Shown here one piece after another: positions 1 through 8,184 of a DNA stretch of 38,961 bases. The notes beneath the pieces are model-generated. The model saw only the letters and a list, made by a program, of their open reading frames with translations, was not told the DNA's origin and ran no database searches. The position numbers and the translations under genes are program-made. Position 1 is the stretch's first letter, and each line of letters begins with the position of its first letter. This DNA comes from Bordetella parapertussis (GTDB lineage Bacteria > Pseudomonadota > Gammaproteobacteria > Burkholderiales > Burkholderiaceae_B), in contig CAMDEF010000039.1 of NCBI GenBank assembly GCA_945895265.1, positions 1 through 38,961 of the forward strand, in the 5' to 3' direction.

Positions 1-81
1 GGAGACGGAAAGATTTTCGTCACCACGATCGATCATGACATACGCATTCGCACCGGTGAAACCGGCGCGTCGGCACTTTAA
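1..81 (+). CDS. glnK: PII nitrogen regulatory protein, C-terminal end (partial, GlnK-like)
   Basis: The window opens inside a reading frame whose last 26 residues are visible and end in TAA at 79-81. They contain GDGKIFV and then IRIRTGETG, the conserved C-terminal strand and loop of PII proteins (GlnB/GlnK). PII trimers bind ATP, ADP and 2-oxoglutarate. GlnK binds the cytoplasmic face of the ammonium channel and blocks it when nitrogen is plentiful. The amt gene starts 15 bases downstream, the classic glnK-amt pair, so GlnK is preferred over GlnB. The T-loop and the promoter lie outside the window. Confidence 0.88.
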   Translation, partial: GDGKIFVTTIDHDIRIRTGETGASAL

Positions 82-95
82 AGACGAGGTGTATT

Positions 96-1577
96 GTGTC
101 AAATTGGTTAAATAAACTTTTAGCAACAGGCTTGTTGGCGGCCGTGATGGGTGTCGCCGGGCTTGCCTCAACAAACCCCGCTTACGCCCAAGACGTCAAA
201 CCAACCGCAACGGCTGCAGCACCCGCTGCAACAGCGGCAGCACCTGCCGCCGCACCCGCGGCTATTGTTCCTAACAAGGGTGATACGGCCTGGATGATGG
301 TCTGTACTGCCTTAGTCTTGTTAATGACTCTGCACGGTTTGGCACTCTTTTACGGCGGCTTAACCCGAAGTAAAAACGTCTTGTCGATTTTGATGCAGTG
401 CTTGGTCGTTTTCTCTTTGATCATCGTACTGTGGTCAATCTATGGATATAGCCTAGCCTTTACCGAAGGCAACGCTTTTATCGGCAAATTCGATCGACTG
501 TTTTTGGCGGGTCTCAATCCTGAAGGGGTAGCAGGCACCTTCAGCAAAGGCGTTGCGATTCCTGAATACGTTTTCATGGTATTTCAGGGCGTATTTGCAA
601 CGATCACCTGCTGCCTGATCGTTGGTGCCTTCGCTGAGCGTGCAAAGTTCTCGGCCATCCTGTTATTTATGGTGCTGTGGTTCACCTTTGCCTATTTGCC
701 GATCGCCCACATGGTTTGGTTCTGGCCCGGTCCAGACGACATCAAGGATGCTGCCTCGCTTGAAGCCATGGCCGCTAAAGCCGGTTGGCTATTTCAAAAG
801 GGCATACTCGACTTTGCTGGCGGTACCGTGGTGCACATCAACGCCGCGATCGCTGGTTTAGTGGGCTCGTTTGTCGTTGGTAAACGCTTGGGCTTTGGTA
901 AAGAGTCTATGAAGCCGCACAACATGGTTCACGTCATGATCGGAGCTGCGCTGCTGTGGTTTGGCTGGTTTGGCTTTAACGCCGGCTCAGCGCTTGAGGC
1001 CAACGGCACAGCTGCGTTAGCCTTTGCCAACACCCTGCTGGCAACCGCTGCAGCCGTATTAGCCTGGACTTTTGCAGAGTGGCTCTTGCGTGGTAAACCT
1101 TCACTGTTAGGTGGGGCTTCTGGCTGCGTCGCGGGCTTGGTTGCCATTACACCTGCTGCTGGTTTTGTGGGCCCGATGGGAGGTCTGGCGATTGGTGCCG
1201 CGGCTGGTTTCGTCTGTATCTGGGGCGTGAGTGGCTTAAAGAAACTATTGGGTTCAGATGACAGCTTGGACGTGTTTGGTATTCACGGAGTCGCAGGGAT
1301 TTTAGGTGCCTTGCTGACCGCTGTGTTTGCAGCACCAAAGCTGGGTGGTACCGGAATCTACGACTACGTCACCAACGCTGCTGCAACTGAATACTCAATC
1401 ATTGATCAGTTTTTGATTCAAGGTCAAAGCGTCTTAGTCACTCTGGTTTGGTCTGGTGTGGTGGCTTATATCGCCTTCAAAATTGCAGACTTAGTGTTTG
1501 GTTTACGTGTGCCTGAAGATCAAGAGCGTGAGGGATTGGATATTACTTCGCACGGCGAATCGGCCTACGAAAGCTAA
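96..1577 (+). CDS. amt: Ammonium transporter (Amt/AmtB family)
   Basis: This is an inner-membrane channel for ammonium uptake. The 493-residue protein starts at a GTG preceded by GACGAGG. A Sec signal (about residues 1-31, ending AYA) is followed by an Ala/Pro-rich linker (about 33-57) and then about 11 membrane spans. The pore residues of AmtB are all present: Asp239 and His247 in DFAGGTVVHINAA have the eight-residue spacing of AmtB D160/H168, and His397 in FGIHGVAG matches H318. The signal peptide and Ala/Pro linker make it longer than E. coli AmtB. It is co-transcribed with the PII gene, whose product should gate it. Nitrogen control would act upstream of the PII gene, outside the window. 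Confidence 0.97.
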   Translation: MSNWLNKLLATGLLAAVMGVAGLASTNPAYAQDVKPTATAAAPAATAAAPAAAPAAIVPNKGDTAWMMVCTALVLLMTLHGLALFYGGLTRSKNVLSILMQCLVVFSLIIVLWSIYGYSLAFTEGNAFIGKFDRLFLAGLNPEGVAGTFSKGVAIPEYVFMVFQGVFATITCCLIVGAFAERAKFSAILLFMVLWFTFAYLPIAHMVWFWPGPDDIKDAASLEAMAAKAGWLFQKGILDFAGGTVVHINAAIAGLVGSFVVGKRLGFGKESMKPHNMVHVMIGAALLWFGWFGFNAGSALEANGTAALAFANTLLATAAAVLAWTFAEWLLRGKPSLLGGASGCVAGLVAITPAAGFVGPMGGLAIGAAAGFVCIWGVSGLKKLLGSDDSLDVFGIHGVAGILGALLTAVFAAPKLGGTGIYDYVTNAAATEYSIIDQFLIQGQSVLVTLVWSGVVAYIAFKIADLVFGLRVPEDQEREGLDITSHGESAYES

Positions 1578-1599
1578 GTATTTCAATGTGTTATAATGA

Positions 1600-1644
1600 C
1601 ATTATGTACATGATGAACTTACGTTCATGTACATAATGATTTTT
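1600..1644 (+). terminator. Intrinsic terminator of the glnK-amt unit
   Basis: A perfect 14-bp inverted repeat (1600-1613 and 1625-1638, CATTATGTACATGA and its complement) with an 11-base loop starts 23 bases after the amt stop and is followed by a short T-run at 1640-1644. The stem is AT-rich, so it could also be a protein-binding palindrome. Its position right after amt favours termination. Confidence 0.6.
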
Positions 1645-1684
1645 AACAAAATTTTGTTGTTTTTTGCAAAATGTCATATGTTTT

Positions 1685-1751
1685 TGCATTTTTTAATGCA
1701 CAATTCAATCTGTCTATTTTGTTAATGCAGTTCAACGAGGGGGCCCCCTCG
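1685..1751 (+). promoter_or_regulatory. Leader of the small gene: direct repeats and a 16-bp perfect palindrome
   Basis: This lies between the amt terminator and the gene at 1790. It holds an inverted repeat TGCATT-TTTT-AATGCA (1685-1700), the octamer TTAATGCA twice (1693-1700 and 1722-1729, 29 bases apart), and a loop-free 16-bp palindrome CGAGGGGGCCCCCTCG (1736-1751) in otherwise AT-rich DNA. The palindrome ends 38 bases before the start codon, so it may be in the 5' untranslated RNA. I see no clear -35/-10 pair. A regulatory role is inferred from position and symmetry only. Confidence 0.4.
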
Positions 1752-1789
1752 GTCAATAATAGACTTTCAGTAAACTCTGGAGAAAAAAT

Positions 1790-2047
1790 ATGTCAGACGT
1801 AATTAATAACGGCGTTAAATTAGTTGGCGAAGCAGTATTACCTGGCGCAAGCCTGTTGTTGGACGGTAACCTTGTGAACGGCGCCGCTCACGTAGCAGTT
1901 GGCGCTGCCGCCGCAGCTTTCGTGGCTCCTTGGGCGGTTTTATTGGTCGTCGCTGACTCGTTCTCGAAGTCGGTTTCGGGCAAAAACCTTTGGGATCATA
2001 TCAACATCAGCAAAAAACCAGCAGAAGCCGAAGTCGTTGCCGCCTAA
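1790..2047 (+). CDS. Small Gly/Ala-rich membrane-type protein of unknown function (possibly DUF6072-like)
   Basis: This encodes 85 residues and starts at an ATG with CTGGAG about seven bases upstream. A short N-terminal segment (VINNGVKLVGEAVLPGASLL) is followed by a Gly/Ala-rich hydrophobic stretch (about 32-56) that could form one hairpin or one membrane span, and then by a polar tail with KSVSGKNLWDH. The layout resembles small proteins I remember as DUF6072, but I cannot confirm that and give no function. It stands alone, with a leader containing palindromes and a strong terminator of its own, which suggests a separately transcribed and possibly abundant product. There is no sign that it works with amt. 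Confidence 0.8.
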   Translation: MSDVINNGVKLVGEAVLPGASLLLDGNLVNGAAHVAVGAAAAAFVAPWAVLLVVADSFSKSVSGKNLWDHINISKKPAEAEVVAA

Positions 2048-2074
2048 TATTGGATCGCACGATCCTGAACGAAG

Positions 2075-2104
2075 AAACGCTCCGCTCGCGGGGCGTTTTT
2101 ATTT
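2075..2104. terminator. Intrinsic terminator between convergent genes
   Basis: An 11-bp stem (AAACGCTCCGC pairing with GCGGGGCGTTT, one G-T wobble) lies at 2075-2085 and 2088-2098, and the innermost pairs probably open to form the loop. T-runs at 2096-2100 and 2102-2104 follow. It ends the gene at 1790-2047 and lies 12 bases from the stop of the minus-strand fadH-like gene, so it may serve both directions. A shorter perfect repeat GGATCG-CA-CGATCC lies just before it at 2052-2065. Confidence 0.8.
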
Positions 2105-2116
2105 GACGTCGACCGG

Positions 2117-4153
2117 TTACCACGCAAACGCAAGTCGCGTACCTTCATCGATCGCACGCATCGCATCTAACTCTGTTGCCACGCGCGCACCACCAATCAA
2201 ATCTACATGCGAGACTGCACCGGTCAGCCTACCCACTAACTCTTGCTCAGAGTCTTGCCCTGCACACAAGACAATGGTGTCAACCTCTAGAACATGCCGC
2301 TCACCGTTCACACTGTAATGCAAACCTCGATCATCGATCTTGTCGTAGGTACAACCTGTCACTGCAGTCACGCCACGTTTGGTGAGCTTAGTGCGATGTA
2401 TCCAGCCCGTACTCTTGCCTAAACGTGCCCCGGGTTTTTTTGTACCTCGCTGCAACATCACCACTTGGCGCTGAGAGTCTTCGGCGACGCTAGCTTGCAA
2501 ACCACCCGCAGAGCCAATGCTTGGATCAACACCCCAGGTATTCAAAAATTGTTGTGCCGTCTGTGTCCCTTCGTGGGCAGAAGTGAGCAACTCAGCAACA
2601 TCGTGACCGATGCCCCCAGTGCCAATGATCGCCACGCGCTCGCCCACTTGCACTCGGCCAAGGATCACATCGCTATAACTCACGACCTTCGCGTGTTCGA
2701 TCCCCGTAATAGTTGGAGTGCGCGGCTTAATACCTGTCGCGATCACAACGCGCTCAAACCCTTCGCTGGCAAGCGTTGACGCATCTACGCGTTGCTTGAG
2801 ATGGACATTGACACCCGTAGTACTCAGGCGTTTTTTAAAATATCGCACCAACTCAGCAAACTCTTGCTCTTTTCCGGGTATGCGTCGAGCTAAGTTCAAT
2901 TGCCCCCCTACTTCACCACTCGCTTCAAATAAATGAACCTGGTGACCGCGCTCGGCTGCCGTAATCGCACAAGCCAACCCTGCGGGCCCCGCGCCAACCA
3001 CAGCAACCTTCAGCGTCTTTTGCGGTGCTGGTGCCGTGAACTCAGTTTCATGACACGCTTGAGGATTCACCAAACAAGACGCAATCCGATCGGTAAAAAT
3101 ATGATCTAAGCACGCTTGATTACAACCAATGCAGGTATTAATTTCATCGGTACGCCCAGTTGCTGCTTTCACCACAAAGTCTGGATCTGCCAAAAACGCG
3201 CGAGCAAGCGACACTAAATCTGCCTGCCCCTGTTCAAGAATATCTTCAGCCACCGAGGGCATATTGATGCGATTTGAGGCCACGACCGGAATCGAAACCA
3301 CTTTTTTGAGTCGAGCTGCGGCAAACGCAAAGGCTGCACGCGGGACGCTCGTTGCGATGGTGGGCACCACCGACTCATGCCAGCCAATTCCGGTGTTCAG
3401 CGCATCTGCGCCCGCCTGCTCAAGCGCCTGCGCGAGCCGATCGATTTCGTCACCTGTTAAACCACCGTCAACCAAATCAATCGCAGAAATTCGATACATG
3501 ATCAACAAGCCAGAGCCCACACGCTCGCGCGTGCGACGTACGACCTCTACCGGAAACCGAATTCTATTTTCAAGCGAGCCACCCCATTCATCGTCGCGCT
3601 TGTTGGTTCGCAAGGCGGTGAACTGAGTCATCAGATATCCCTCAGAGCCCATCACTTCAATGCCGTCATAGCCCGCCTGTTGTGCAAGCACTGCGCACGT
3701 GACAAAGTCTTCGATAGTCTGTTCGATCTGATCAATGGTGAACGCGCGCGGTTGACGCGGATTGATCACCGATCGAACGGCGCTAGGCCCAATAATCTCG
3801 TCATGCTTGGCGTAAATGCCTGTATGAAGAATTTGTAATACGATTTTTGCACCCGCCTCATGCACTGCCTGCACGATTGGAATATGCTGCTCAAGCTGCT
3901 CGGTCGAATCAAGCACCCAAGCACCTTGCTCGACACGCCCTTCGAAGTTAGGTGATACACCACCTGTGATGATCAATCCTACGCCACCACGCGCACGTGC
4001 CGCATAAAACTCGGCGAGACGATGCACGCCGTCGAGCTCATTTTCTAGGCGTGTGTGCAACGAACCCATGATGACGCGGTTGGGAAGCGTATGCGCGCCG
4101 ACCTTGATTGGCGACAACATTAGCGGATACAGTGAGTGCAGCATTTGAGACAT
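2117..4153 (-). CDS. fadH: 2,4-dienoyl-CoA reductase (NADPH), FadH-like iron-sulfur flavoenzyme
   Basis: This 678-residue protein has the FadH/trimethylamine-dehydrogenase layout. An Old Yellow Enzyme TIM barrel that binds FMN covers about residues 10-335. A 4Fe-4S site follows at Cys341, Cys344, Cys348 and Cys360 (C-x2-C-x3-C-x11-C). The FAD/NADPH domains cover about 380-678, with VVGAGPAGLACA near 385 and IIGTGGIGHDVAE near 515. Tyr173 in GSEGY and His259 in GIGWHE match the catalytic Tyr166 and His252 of E. coli FadH. FadH reduces 2,4-dienoyl-CoA so that unsaturated acyl chains can enter beta-oxidation; the substrate here may differ. It is the last gene of a minus-strand set with a Bug receptor (46 bases upstream from the revised start) and a carboxymuconolactone decarboxylase-like gene. 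Confidence 0.85.
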   Translation of the reverse strand: MSQMLHSLYPLMLSPIKVGAHTLPNRVIMGSLHTRLENELDGVHRLAEFYAARARGGVGLIITGGVSPNFEGRVEQGAWVLDSTEQLEQHIPIVQAVHEAGAKIVLQILHTGIYAKHDEIIGPSAVRSVINPRQPRAFTIDQIEQTIEDFVTCAVLAQQAGYDGIEVMGSEGYLMTQFTALRTNKRDDEWGGSLENRIRFPVEVVRRTRERVGSGLLIMYRISAIDLVDGGLTGDEIDRLAQALEQAGADALNTGIGWHESVVPTIATSVPRAAFAFAAARLKKVVSIPVVASNRINMPSVAEDILEQGQADLVSLARAFLADPDFVVKAATGRTDEINTCIGCNQACLDHIFTDRIASCLVNPQACHETEFTAPAPQKTLKVAVVGAGPAGLACAITAAERGHQVHLFEASGEVGGQLNLARRIPGKEQEFAELVRYFKKRLSTTGVNVHLKQRVDASTLASEGFERVVIATGIKPRTPTITGIEHAKVVSYSDVILGRVQVGERVAIIGTGGIGHDVAELLTSAHEGTQTAQQFLNTWGVDPSIGSAGGLQASVAEDSQRQVVMLQRGTKKPGARLGKSTGWIHRTKLTKRGVTAVTGCTYDKIDDRGLHYSVNGERHVLEVDTIVLCAGQDSEQELVGRLTGAVSHVDLIGGARVATELDAMRAIDEGTRLAFAW

Positions 4154-4199
4154 ATGGCGCTTGCTCTATTTCTAATTTTTTGATTGGATCGGGCACAGG

Positions 4200-5207
4200 T
4201 TAATCGAGAAGTGGAATACCAAGATCTCGAATCAGGTGATGAAACTGATCGCGCTGGCCTTTGACAAATCCCCCCATCTGCTCAAGCCCCATCGCGCGAT
4301 AAGACAGCCCTGCCTGCGCAAGCTGCTTTTGTACTTCCGGATCGGTAAGCGCTTTGCCAAAAGACTGATGCAAAACCTTAACCACCCCGGGATTCATTTC
4401 AGCTGGGCCAAAAATACCAAGCCAGCCACCCGCGGGCGAAAACGGAAACTCTGGATAGCCACTTTCTGTCATGGTTGCCACCTCAGGCAGTAGCGGCGTT
4501 CGTTGCGGCAAAGTGGTCACCAACACCTTGAGTCGTCCTTCTTTGGCGTGTATCAAAGGTGCAGTGGTTGCAAACATTGCCTGTACGCGACCCGAAAGCA
4601 AGTCAGCAGTCGCGGCTGTTTCACCCTTGTAAGCTACCTGAACCACGTCAAGATTCAAACTCTTTTTTAAGTAGGCAAACGTCAGCAGACCCTGATTATT
4701 ACCCGTCGCGTAGTTTATTTTTCCAGGATGCGCACGTGCGTAATCCACAAATTCTTTTAAATTTTTAACAGGCAGTTCAGGATGGGCGTATAGAAAAAAT
4801 GAAAAATCAATCACCCCTGAAATTGGCGTAAATTGGGTGCCCGGATCAAAGGGTGGTGTGCGCCGGAGGGCCGGAACAACAATCATCGAACCCGCACCAC
4901 CAAAGAGAATACGATACCCGTCCGGCGCAGATTTCATGACATCGAGCGACCCGATCATTCCTTCTGCGCCAGCCTTGTTCTCAACAATCACTTGTTGGCC
5001 GAGGTCTTTTCCAACCAAGCGCACCATCGTACGCGCAATGGCGTCTGAGCTTCCTCCGGCCTGATACGGAACAACCAAAGTAATGGGCTTAACAGGAAAC
5101 CCTTGCGAGTACGCTGCAGGGGCCCCTGCCATTAAGCAACAAACAACAAGCTGCCATAGGTTTTTGACAGACGTCAGAGATTTCTTTTGAGGCGCGAGAT
5201 CATTCAT
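4200..5207 (-). CDS. TctC/Bug-family periplasmic solute receptor
   Basis: Bug receptors capture organic acids in the periplasm for TctAB-type permeases. The N-terminus has a signal peptide ending in AYSQG, followed by the family landmarks PITLVVPYQAGGSSD, VIVENKAGAEG, DGYRILFG and VAYKGE. A GTG at 5217-5219 would give 339 residues but has no ribosome site. The ATG at 5205-5207 has AGGTG about nine bases before it and gives 335 residues, so I chose it. It sits between the CMD-like gene (24 bases upstream) and fadH on the same strand, with no TctA or TctB alongside, so it must share a permease or act as an orphan receptor. The ligand cannot be predicted. Confidence 0.9.
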   Translation of the reverse strand: MNDLAPQKKSLTSVKNLWQLVVCCLMAGAPAAYSQGFPVKPITLVVPYQAGGSSDAIARTMVRLVGKDLGQQVIVENKAGAEGMIGSLDVMKSAPDGYRILFGGAGSMIVVPALRRTPPFDPGTQFTPISGVIDFSFFLYAHPELPVKNLKEFVDYARAHPGKINYATGNNQGLLTFAYLKKSLNLDVVQVAYKGETAATADLLSGRVQAMFATTAPLIHAKEGRLKVLVTTLPQRTPLLPEVATMTESGYPEFPFSPAGGWLGIFGPAEMNPGVVKVLHQSFGKALTDPEVQKQLAQAGLSYRAMGLEQMGGFVKGQRDQFHHLIRDLGIPLLD

Positions 5208-5231
5208 ATCAAAGTTCACCTAAAAATGAGT

Positions 5232-5693
5232 TTATTTTTTCTTTTTAATTGATGATTTTTTTGCAGGAACATCATCTAACTGAGAAACATCCACACCCTC
5301 TTCTTGTAAAACTCGCCGCGCAATCGCAAAGGCATCCCGTCCAATCGGGATCCCGCAGTACATCCCAATATGTAACAAGATTTCACGCAATTGAATCAAT
5401 GGAACCTTGGTTCGTGTCAGCGCAATACGAAAATGCAATTCAAACTCTTCCATGCGACCAAGCCCTGCCAGCATTGACAAGTTAATCAGGCTGAGTTGCT
5501 GATGACTCAAAATACCGCGTGCCCAGGTTCGCCCCCAGAGCTGATTGTTCAAATATTCTTGCCACTCATGATCGAAAGCATTTTTTGCTTTCAGCATGCC
5601 ATCGACATATTGATCGCCGATGATTGCTCGACGCGAAACATCGCCAACTTTTTCAAAGCCAGAATTTTTTGCCTTAACACTCTTTGTTGCCAT
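5232..5693 (-). CDS. Carboxymuconolactone decarboxylase (CMD/PcaC-like) family protein
   Basis: This protein of about 153 residues resembles PcaC-type CMD proteins over its whole length, with a GDQYVDGML segment, then WGRTWARGILSHQQLSL, then a helix with HFRIALTR and the LLHIGMYCGIP segment near the end. PcaC decarboxylates 4-carboxymuconolactone in the protocatechuate branch, and many relatives have other or unknown roles. The Cys-x-x-Cys pair of AhpD-type members is absent. The ATG at 5691-5693 has GAGAG six bases before it. An upstream GTG at 5723 would add ten residues but lacks a ribosome site. The tail is lysine-rich. It heads the operon CMD-Bug-FadH. No other protocatechuate genes are nearby, so the substrate is uncertain. 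Confidence 0.75.
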   Translation of the reverse strand: MATKSVKAKNSGFEKVGDVSRRAIIGDQYVDGMLKAKNAFDHEWQEYLNNQLWGRTWARGILSHQQLSLINLSMLAGLGRMEEFELHFRIALTRTKVPLIQLREILLHIGMYCGIPIGRDAFAIARRVLQEEGVDVSQLDDVPAKKSSIKKKK

Positions 5694-5948
5694 GATTGCT
5701 CTCGTTAGGTGGCCGTGCGCCACGAGTTATTTCGTTATAAAAGATTCGCTAATTTTCAGTGCACCCTGCAGGGCAAAACGCGCCAAGTCTCACAGATTCT
5801 TATGGCGCAATGCAGCAAACGCCTAGTATTTTTCTTCTATTATGGACATCATGCCACTGCGCGTCTAGTGAGAAATTCAAACAGAGGATGATTTCCTGCT
5901 AATCTTAGATCACAAAAAAGCAAAGACATTTCGTGTCAGGAGACTGTT

Positions 5949-6947
5949 GTGACGCCATCACTCATATTAAAAGCCCTTCAAACAACGCTGCCCCTGCGTG
6001 TCTTCGCAATCTTCGGCCTGACGGTCGTACTCGGCTCGCCTTGCGCAGCGGCTTACCCCGAGAAGGCCATCACAATTATCGTTGGTGCTGCACCGGGCGG
6101 TACGGGCGATCAAGCAGCACGCATTATTAGCGAAAAGCTTGGCGCCGAGCTTGGCACAACCGTCGTGGTCGAGAACAAAGCAGGCGCGGGTGGTATCTTG
6201 GGATCTCAGTATGTAGCACGCGCCAATCCCGACGGCTATACGATCATGATGGCAAATATTGGCTCGCACTCGATCAACTACAGCCTGTATAAAAAACTAC
6301 CTTATACCCCTGAAGATTTCAGCGCCATCACGCTTGTGATTTCAAACCCTAATATCCTGGTCGTCAACAGCAGCACCCCCTTTAAAACGGTACAAGAGCT
6401 AGTCGCTGCAATCAAAAAGGATCCTAACCTTTACTCCTTTGGTTCGGCGGGTGCTGGGCAATCTCCGCACCTTTCGGGTGAAATGTTTATGCAACGTACT
6501 GGCATTCAGGTGCCGCATATTCCATACAAAGGCGCAGGCCCCGCAACAGGTGCCTTACTTGGCAATCAGTTCACCTTTATGATCGCGACGGCACCTAGCG
6601 TGATGGCCCAAATCAAGGGTGGCAAGCTGCGTGCGCTAGCCGTCACAAGTGATGTGCGCGCCCCAGAGTTACCCAACGTTCCCACCATGGCCGAGGCAGG
6701 CGTACCCAATATGTTGGTCACAGCGTGGTTTGGTCTGTTCGCTCCGGCGGCAACGCCGCAGGCGATTATTAACCGCTTGCAACAAGCCACTGTCAAAGTC
6801 TTAAACACCGCTGACATCCAAAATCGCTTCAAAGAGATGGGCGGCATTGCGGGCGGCAATTCACCTGCAGAATTCAACACATTTGTACGCGCAGAGATTG
6901 CCAATTGGAAGCAAACCGTTGAGGCGGCTAAATTGAGTCTAGAGTAA
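5949..6947 (+). CDS. TctC/Bug-family periplasmic solute receptor
   Basis: This 332-residue protein starts at a GTG with CAGGAGA about five bases upstream. A signal peptide (about residues 1-34, CAAAYPEK) precedes the Bug landmarks ITIIVGAAPGGTGDQ, VVVENKAGAGGILG, NPDGYTIMM, HIPYKGAG and PNVPTMAEAGVP. It is a soluble organic-acid receptor with no permease beside it. A second, clearly different Bug gene starts 35 bases downstream on the same strand, so the two are probably co-transcribed. The 255 bases between it and the divergent CMD gene must hold both promoters. I see no clear operator there beyond a weak inverted repeat GTGGC-CGTGC-GCCAC at 5709-5723. Confidence 0.92.
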   Translation: MTPSLILKALQTTLPLRVFAIFGLTVVLGSPCAAAYPEKAITIIVGAAPGGTGDQAARIISEKLGAELGTTVVVENKAGAGGILGSQYVARANPDGYTIMMANIGSHSINYSLYKKLPYTPEDFSAITLVISNPNILVVNSSTPFKTVQELVAAIKKDPNLYSFGSAGAGQSPHLSGEMFMQRTGIQVPHIPYKGAGPATGALLGNQFTFMIATAPSVMAQIKGGKLRALAVTSDVRAPELPNVPTMAEAGVPNMLVTAWFGLFAPAATPQAIINRLQQATVKVLNTADIQNRFKEMGGIAGGNSPAEFNTFVRAEIANWKQTVEAAKLSLE

Positions 6948-6982
6948 AGCGTCTAGCAGCTTCGTCCACAGAAGAGGTCTAC

Positions 6983-8029
6983 ATGATGTATGTCAAAGAT
7001 TTGATCGCCCTCGCTACGGCTAAGCCAACCGTGTTGAAACAAGTTTGTTCTGCCAGTTGGTCTGCGCTCGTTGGTACGCTGGCCGCTGCAGCTTGTGTGG
7101 CGTTGCCATTTACCGCACAAGCCCAACCCTATCCGAACAAGCCTATTACCTTTTATGTGTCATATGCTGCGGGCGCAACGACAGACATTACCGCTCGCAC
7201 CTTAGCCCGAGGTGCCGAGACCATTCTGGGCGTACCCATTACCGTTGAGAACAAAGGCGGGGGCGGAGGGACCGTTGCAGCCGGACTGCTGGTATCAAAA
7301 AAACCAGATGGCTACACAGTACTGATCGGCTCAACGTCAGCGATCACAACTCGCCCAGCCCTCATGAAGGTGAGCTACAAAGCGTCTGATATTGTTGGCG
7401 TGATGCAATATAGCTATTTTCATAACGGTTCAGTGGTGATACCCGCTGACAGCCCTTGGAAGACCTTTGAAGACTTCATTGAGGCCGCAAAAAAGAATCC
7501 AGGTATGTCGTACGCCACGGCAGGGGCCGGAGGTGTGGCGACAACCTCTCAGCAAATGGGTGTTGAAGCTCTTAAACGCTGCAAGGGCTTAGACTTTAAA
7601 CATGTGCCAACTAAAGGTGGCACCGAAGCTAACACCATGCTGATGGGCAAGCATGTGAACTTTACCTCGGGCTCAGGCTCACACAATCCCTTAGTCGTTG
7701 ACGGGGTATTTCGCCAATTAGTGCTGTTTCAAAGCATGCGCGACGAGAATTTTCCCGACGTTCGAACCCTCAAAGAGATTGGCTGCGACTGGGAGAACCC
7801 GCCCAACAGCGGCATGCTGGCCACCGTGCGGGCCGGAACGCCTCCCGACATTCTCAAAAAGCTTGAAGACACTTTCATGACAGTCGCTCAGTCACCTGAA
7901 TTCAGGGCCATGCTCAAGCAAAACTATCTTCCCTTTGACCTCAAAGACAGTGAAACCCTGAATCGCGACTTGGCAGTTGAAACGACTTGGTATAAAGATT
8001 ACTTCACTAAGACGGGCGACCTAAAATAG
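6983..8029 (+). CDS. TctC/Bug-family periplasmic solute receptor (two-cysteine subtype)
   Basis: This 348-residue protein starts at the first of two tandem ATGs, with GAGG about seven bases before it. A long signal region ends near residue 47 (AQAQPYPNK). Bug landmarks follow: ITFYVSYAAGATTD, TVENKGGGGG, KPDGYTVLIG and HVPTKGG. The mature part has a cysteine pair, Cys200 in KRCKGLDFKH and Cys268 in KEIGCDW. The Bug protein at 13580 has the same two cysteines in matching contexts (Cys175 and Cys244), and the other five intact receptors lack them. The pair could form a periplasmic disulfide. The receptor at 13580 has its own TctBA, so this orphan paralogue may dock on that permease; this is inference from similarity. 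Confidence 0.92.
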   Translation: MMYVKDLIALATAKPTVLKQVCSASWSALVGTLAAAACVALPFTAQAQPYPNKPITFYVSYAAGATTDITARTLARGAETILGVPITVENKGGGGGTVAAGLLVSKKPDGYTVLIGSTSAITTRPALMKVSYKASDIVGVMQYSYFHNGSVVIPADSPWKTFEDFIEAAKKNPGMSYATAGAGGVATTSQQMGVEALKRCKGLDFKHVPTKGGTEANTMLMGKHVNFTSGSGSHNPLVVDGVFRQLVLFQSMRDENFPDVRTLKEIGCDWENPPNSGMLATVRAGTPPDILKKLEDTFMTVAQSPEFRAMLKQNYLPFDLKDSETLNRDLAVETTWYKDYFTKTGDLK

Positions 8030-8052
8030 GTTCAAGAGATATTTACAATGTG

Positions 8053-8106
8053 TTGTCGCGTTGACTGCGTCTGTGCATATAATTAGCGCAGCAAAAAGAG
8101 TCAACG
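8053..8106 (+). promoter_or_regulatory. Candidate promoter and operator for the dienelactone hydrolase gene
   Basis: A perfect -10 hexamer TATAAT lies at 8078-8083, with a weaker TTGTCG at 8053-8058 (19-base spacing) as the possible -35. An 8-bp inverted repeat, CGTTGACT at 8059-8066 and AGTCAACG at 8099-8106, brackets the -10, a position where a bound repressor would block polymerase. The start codon is at 8185, after AAGGAG. The assignment rests on sequence only. Confidence 0.45.
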
Positions 8107-8184
8107 ACGTCAGTGCCCCCTTTCGCAACATGCAAGGTTTTGTTCAATCACTAATCAAAGCAATACGAATTCAAGGAGATTATT

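Noticed and set aside
1578..1789. Sigma-54 promoter near amt
   Set aside because: No TGGCAC-N5-TTGC match was found here; nitrogen control of glnK-amt is expected upstream of the window.
3129..3626. Open frame of 165 codons antisense to the fadH-like gene
   Set aside because: The minus-strand protein has all catalytic and Fe-S residues; the antisense frame has no recognisable motif.
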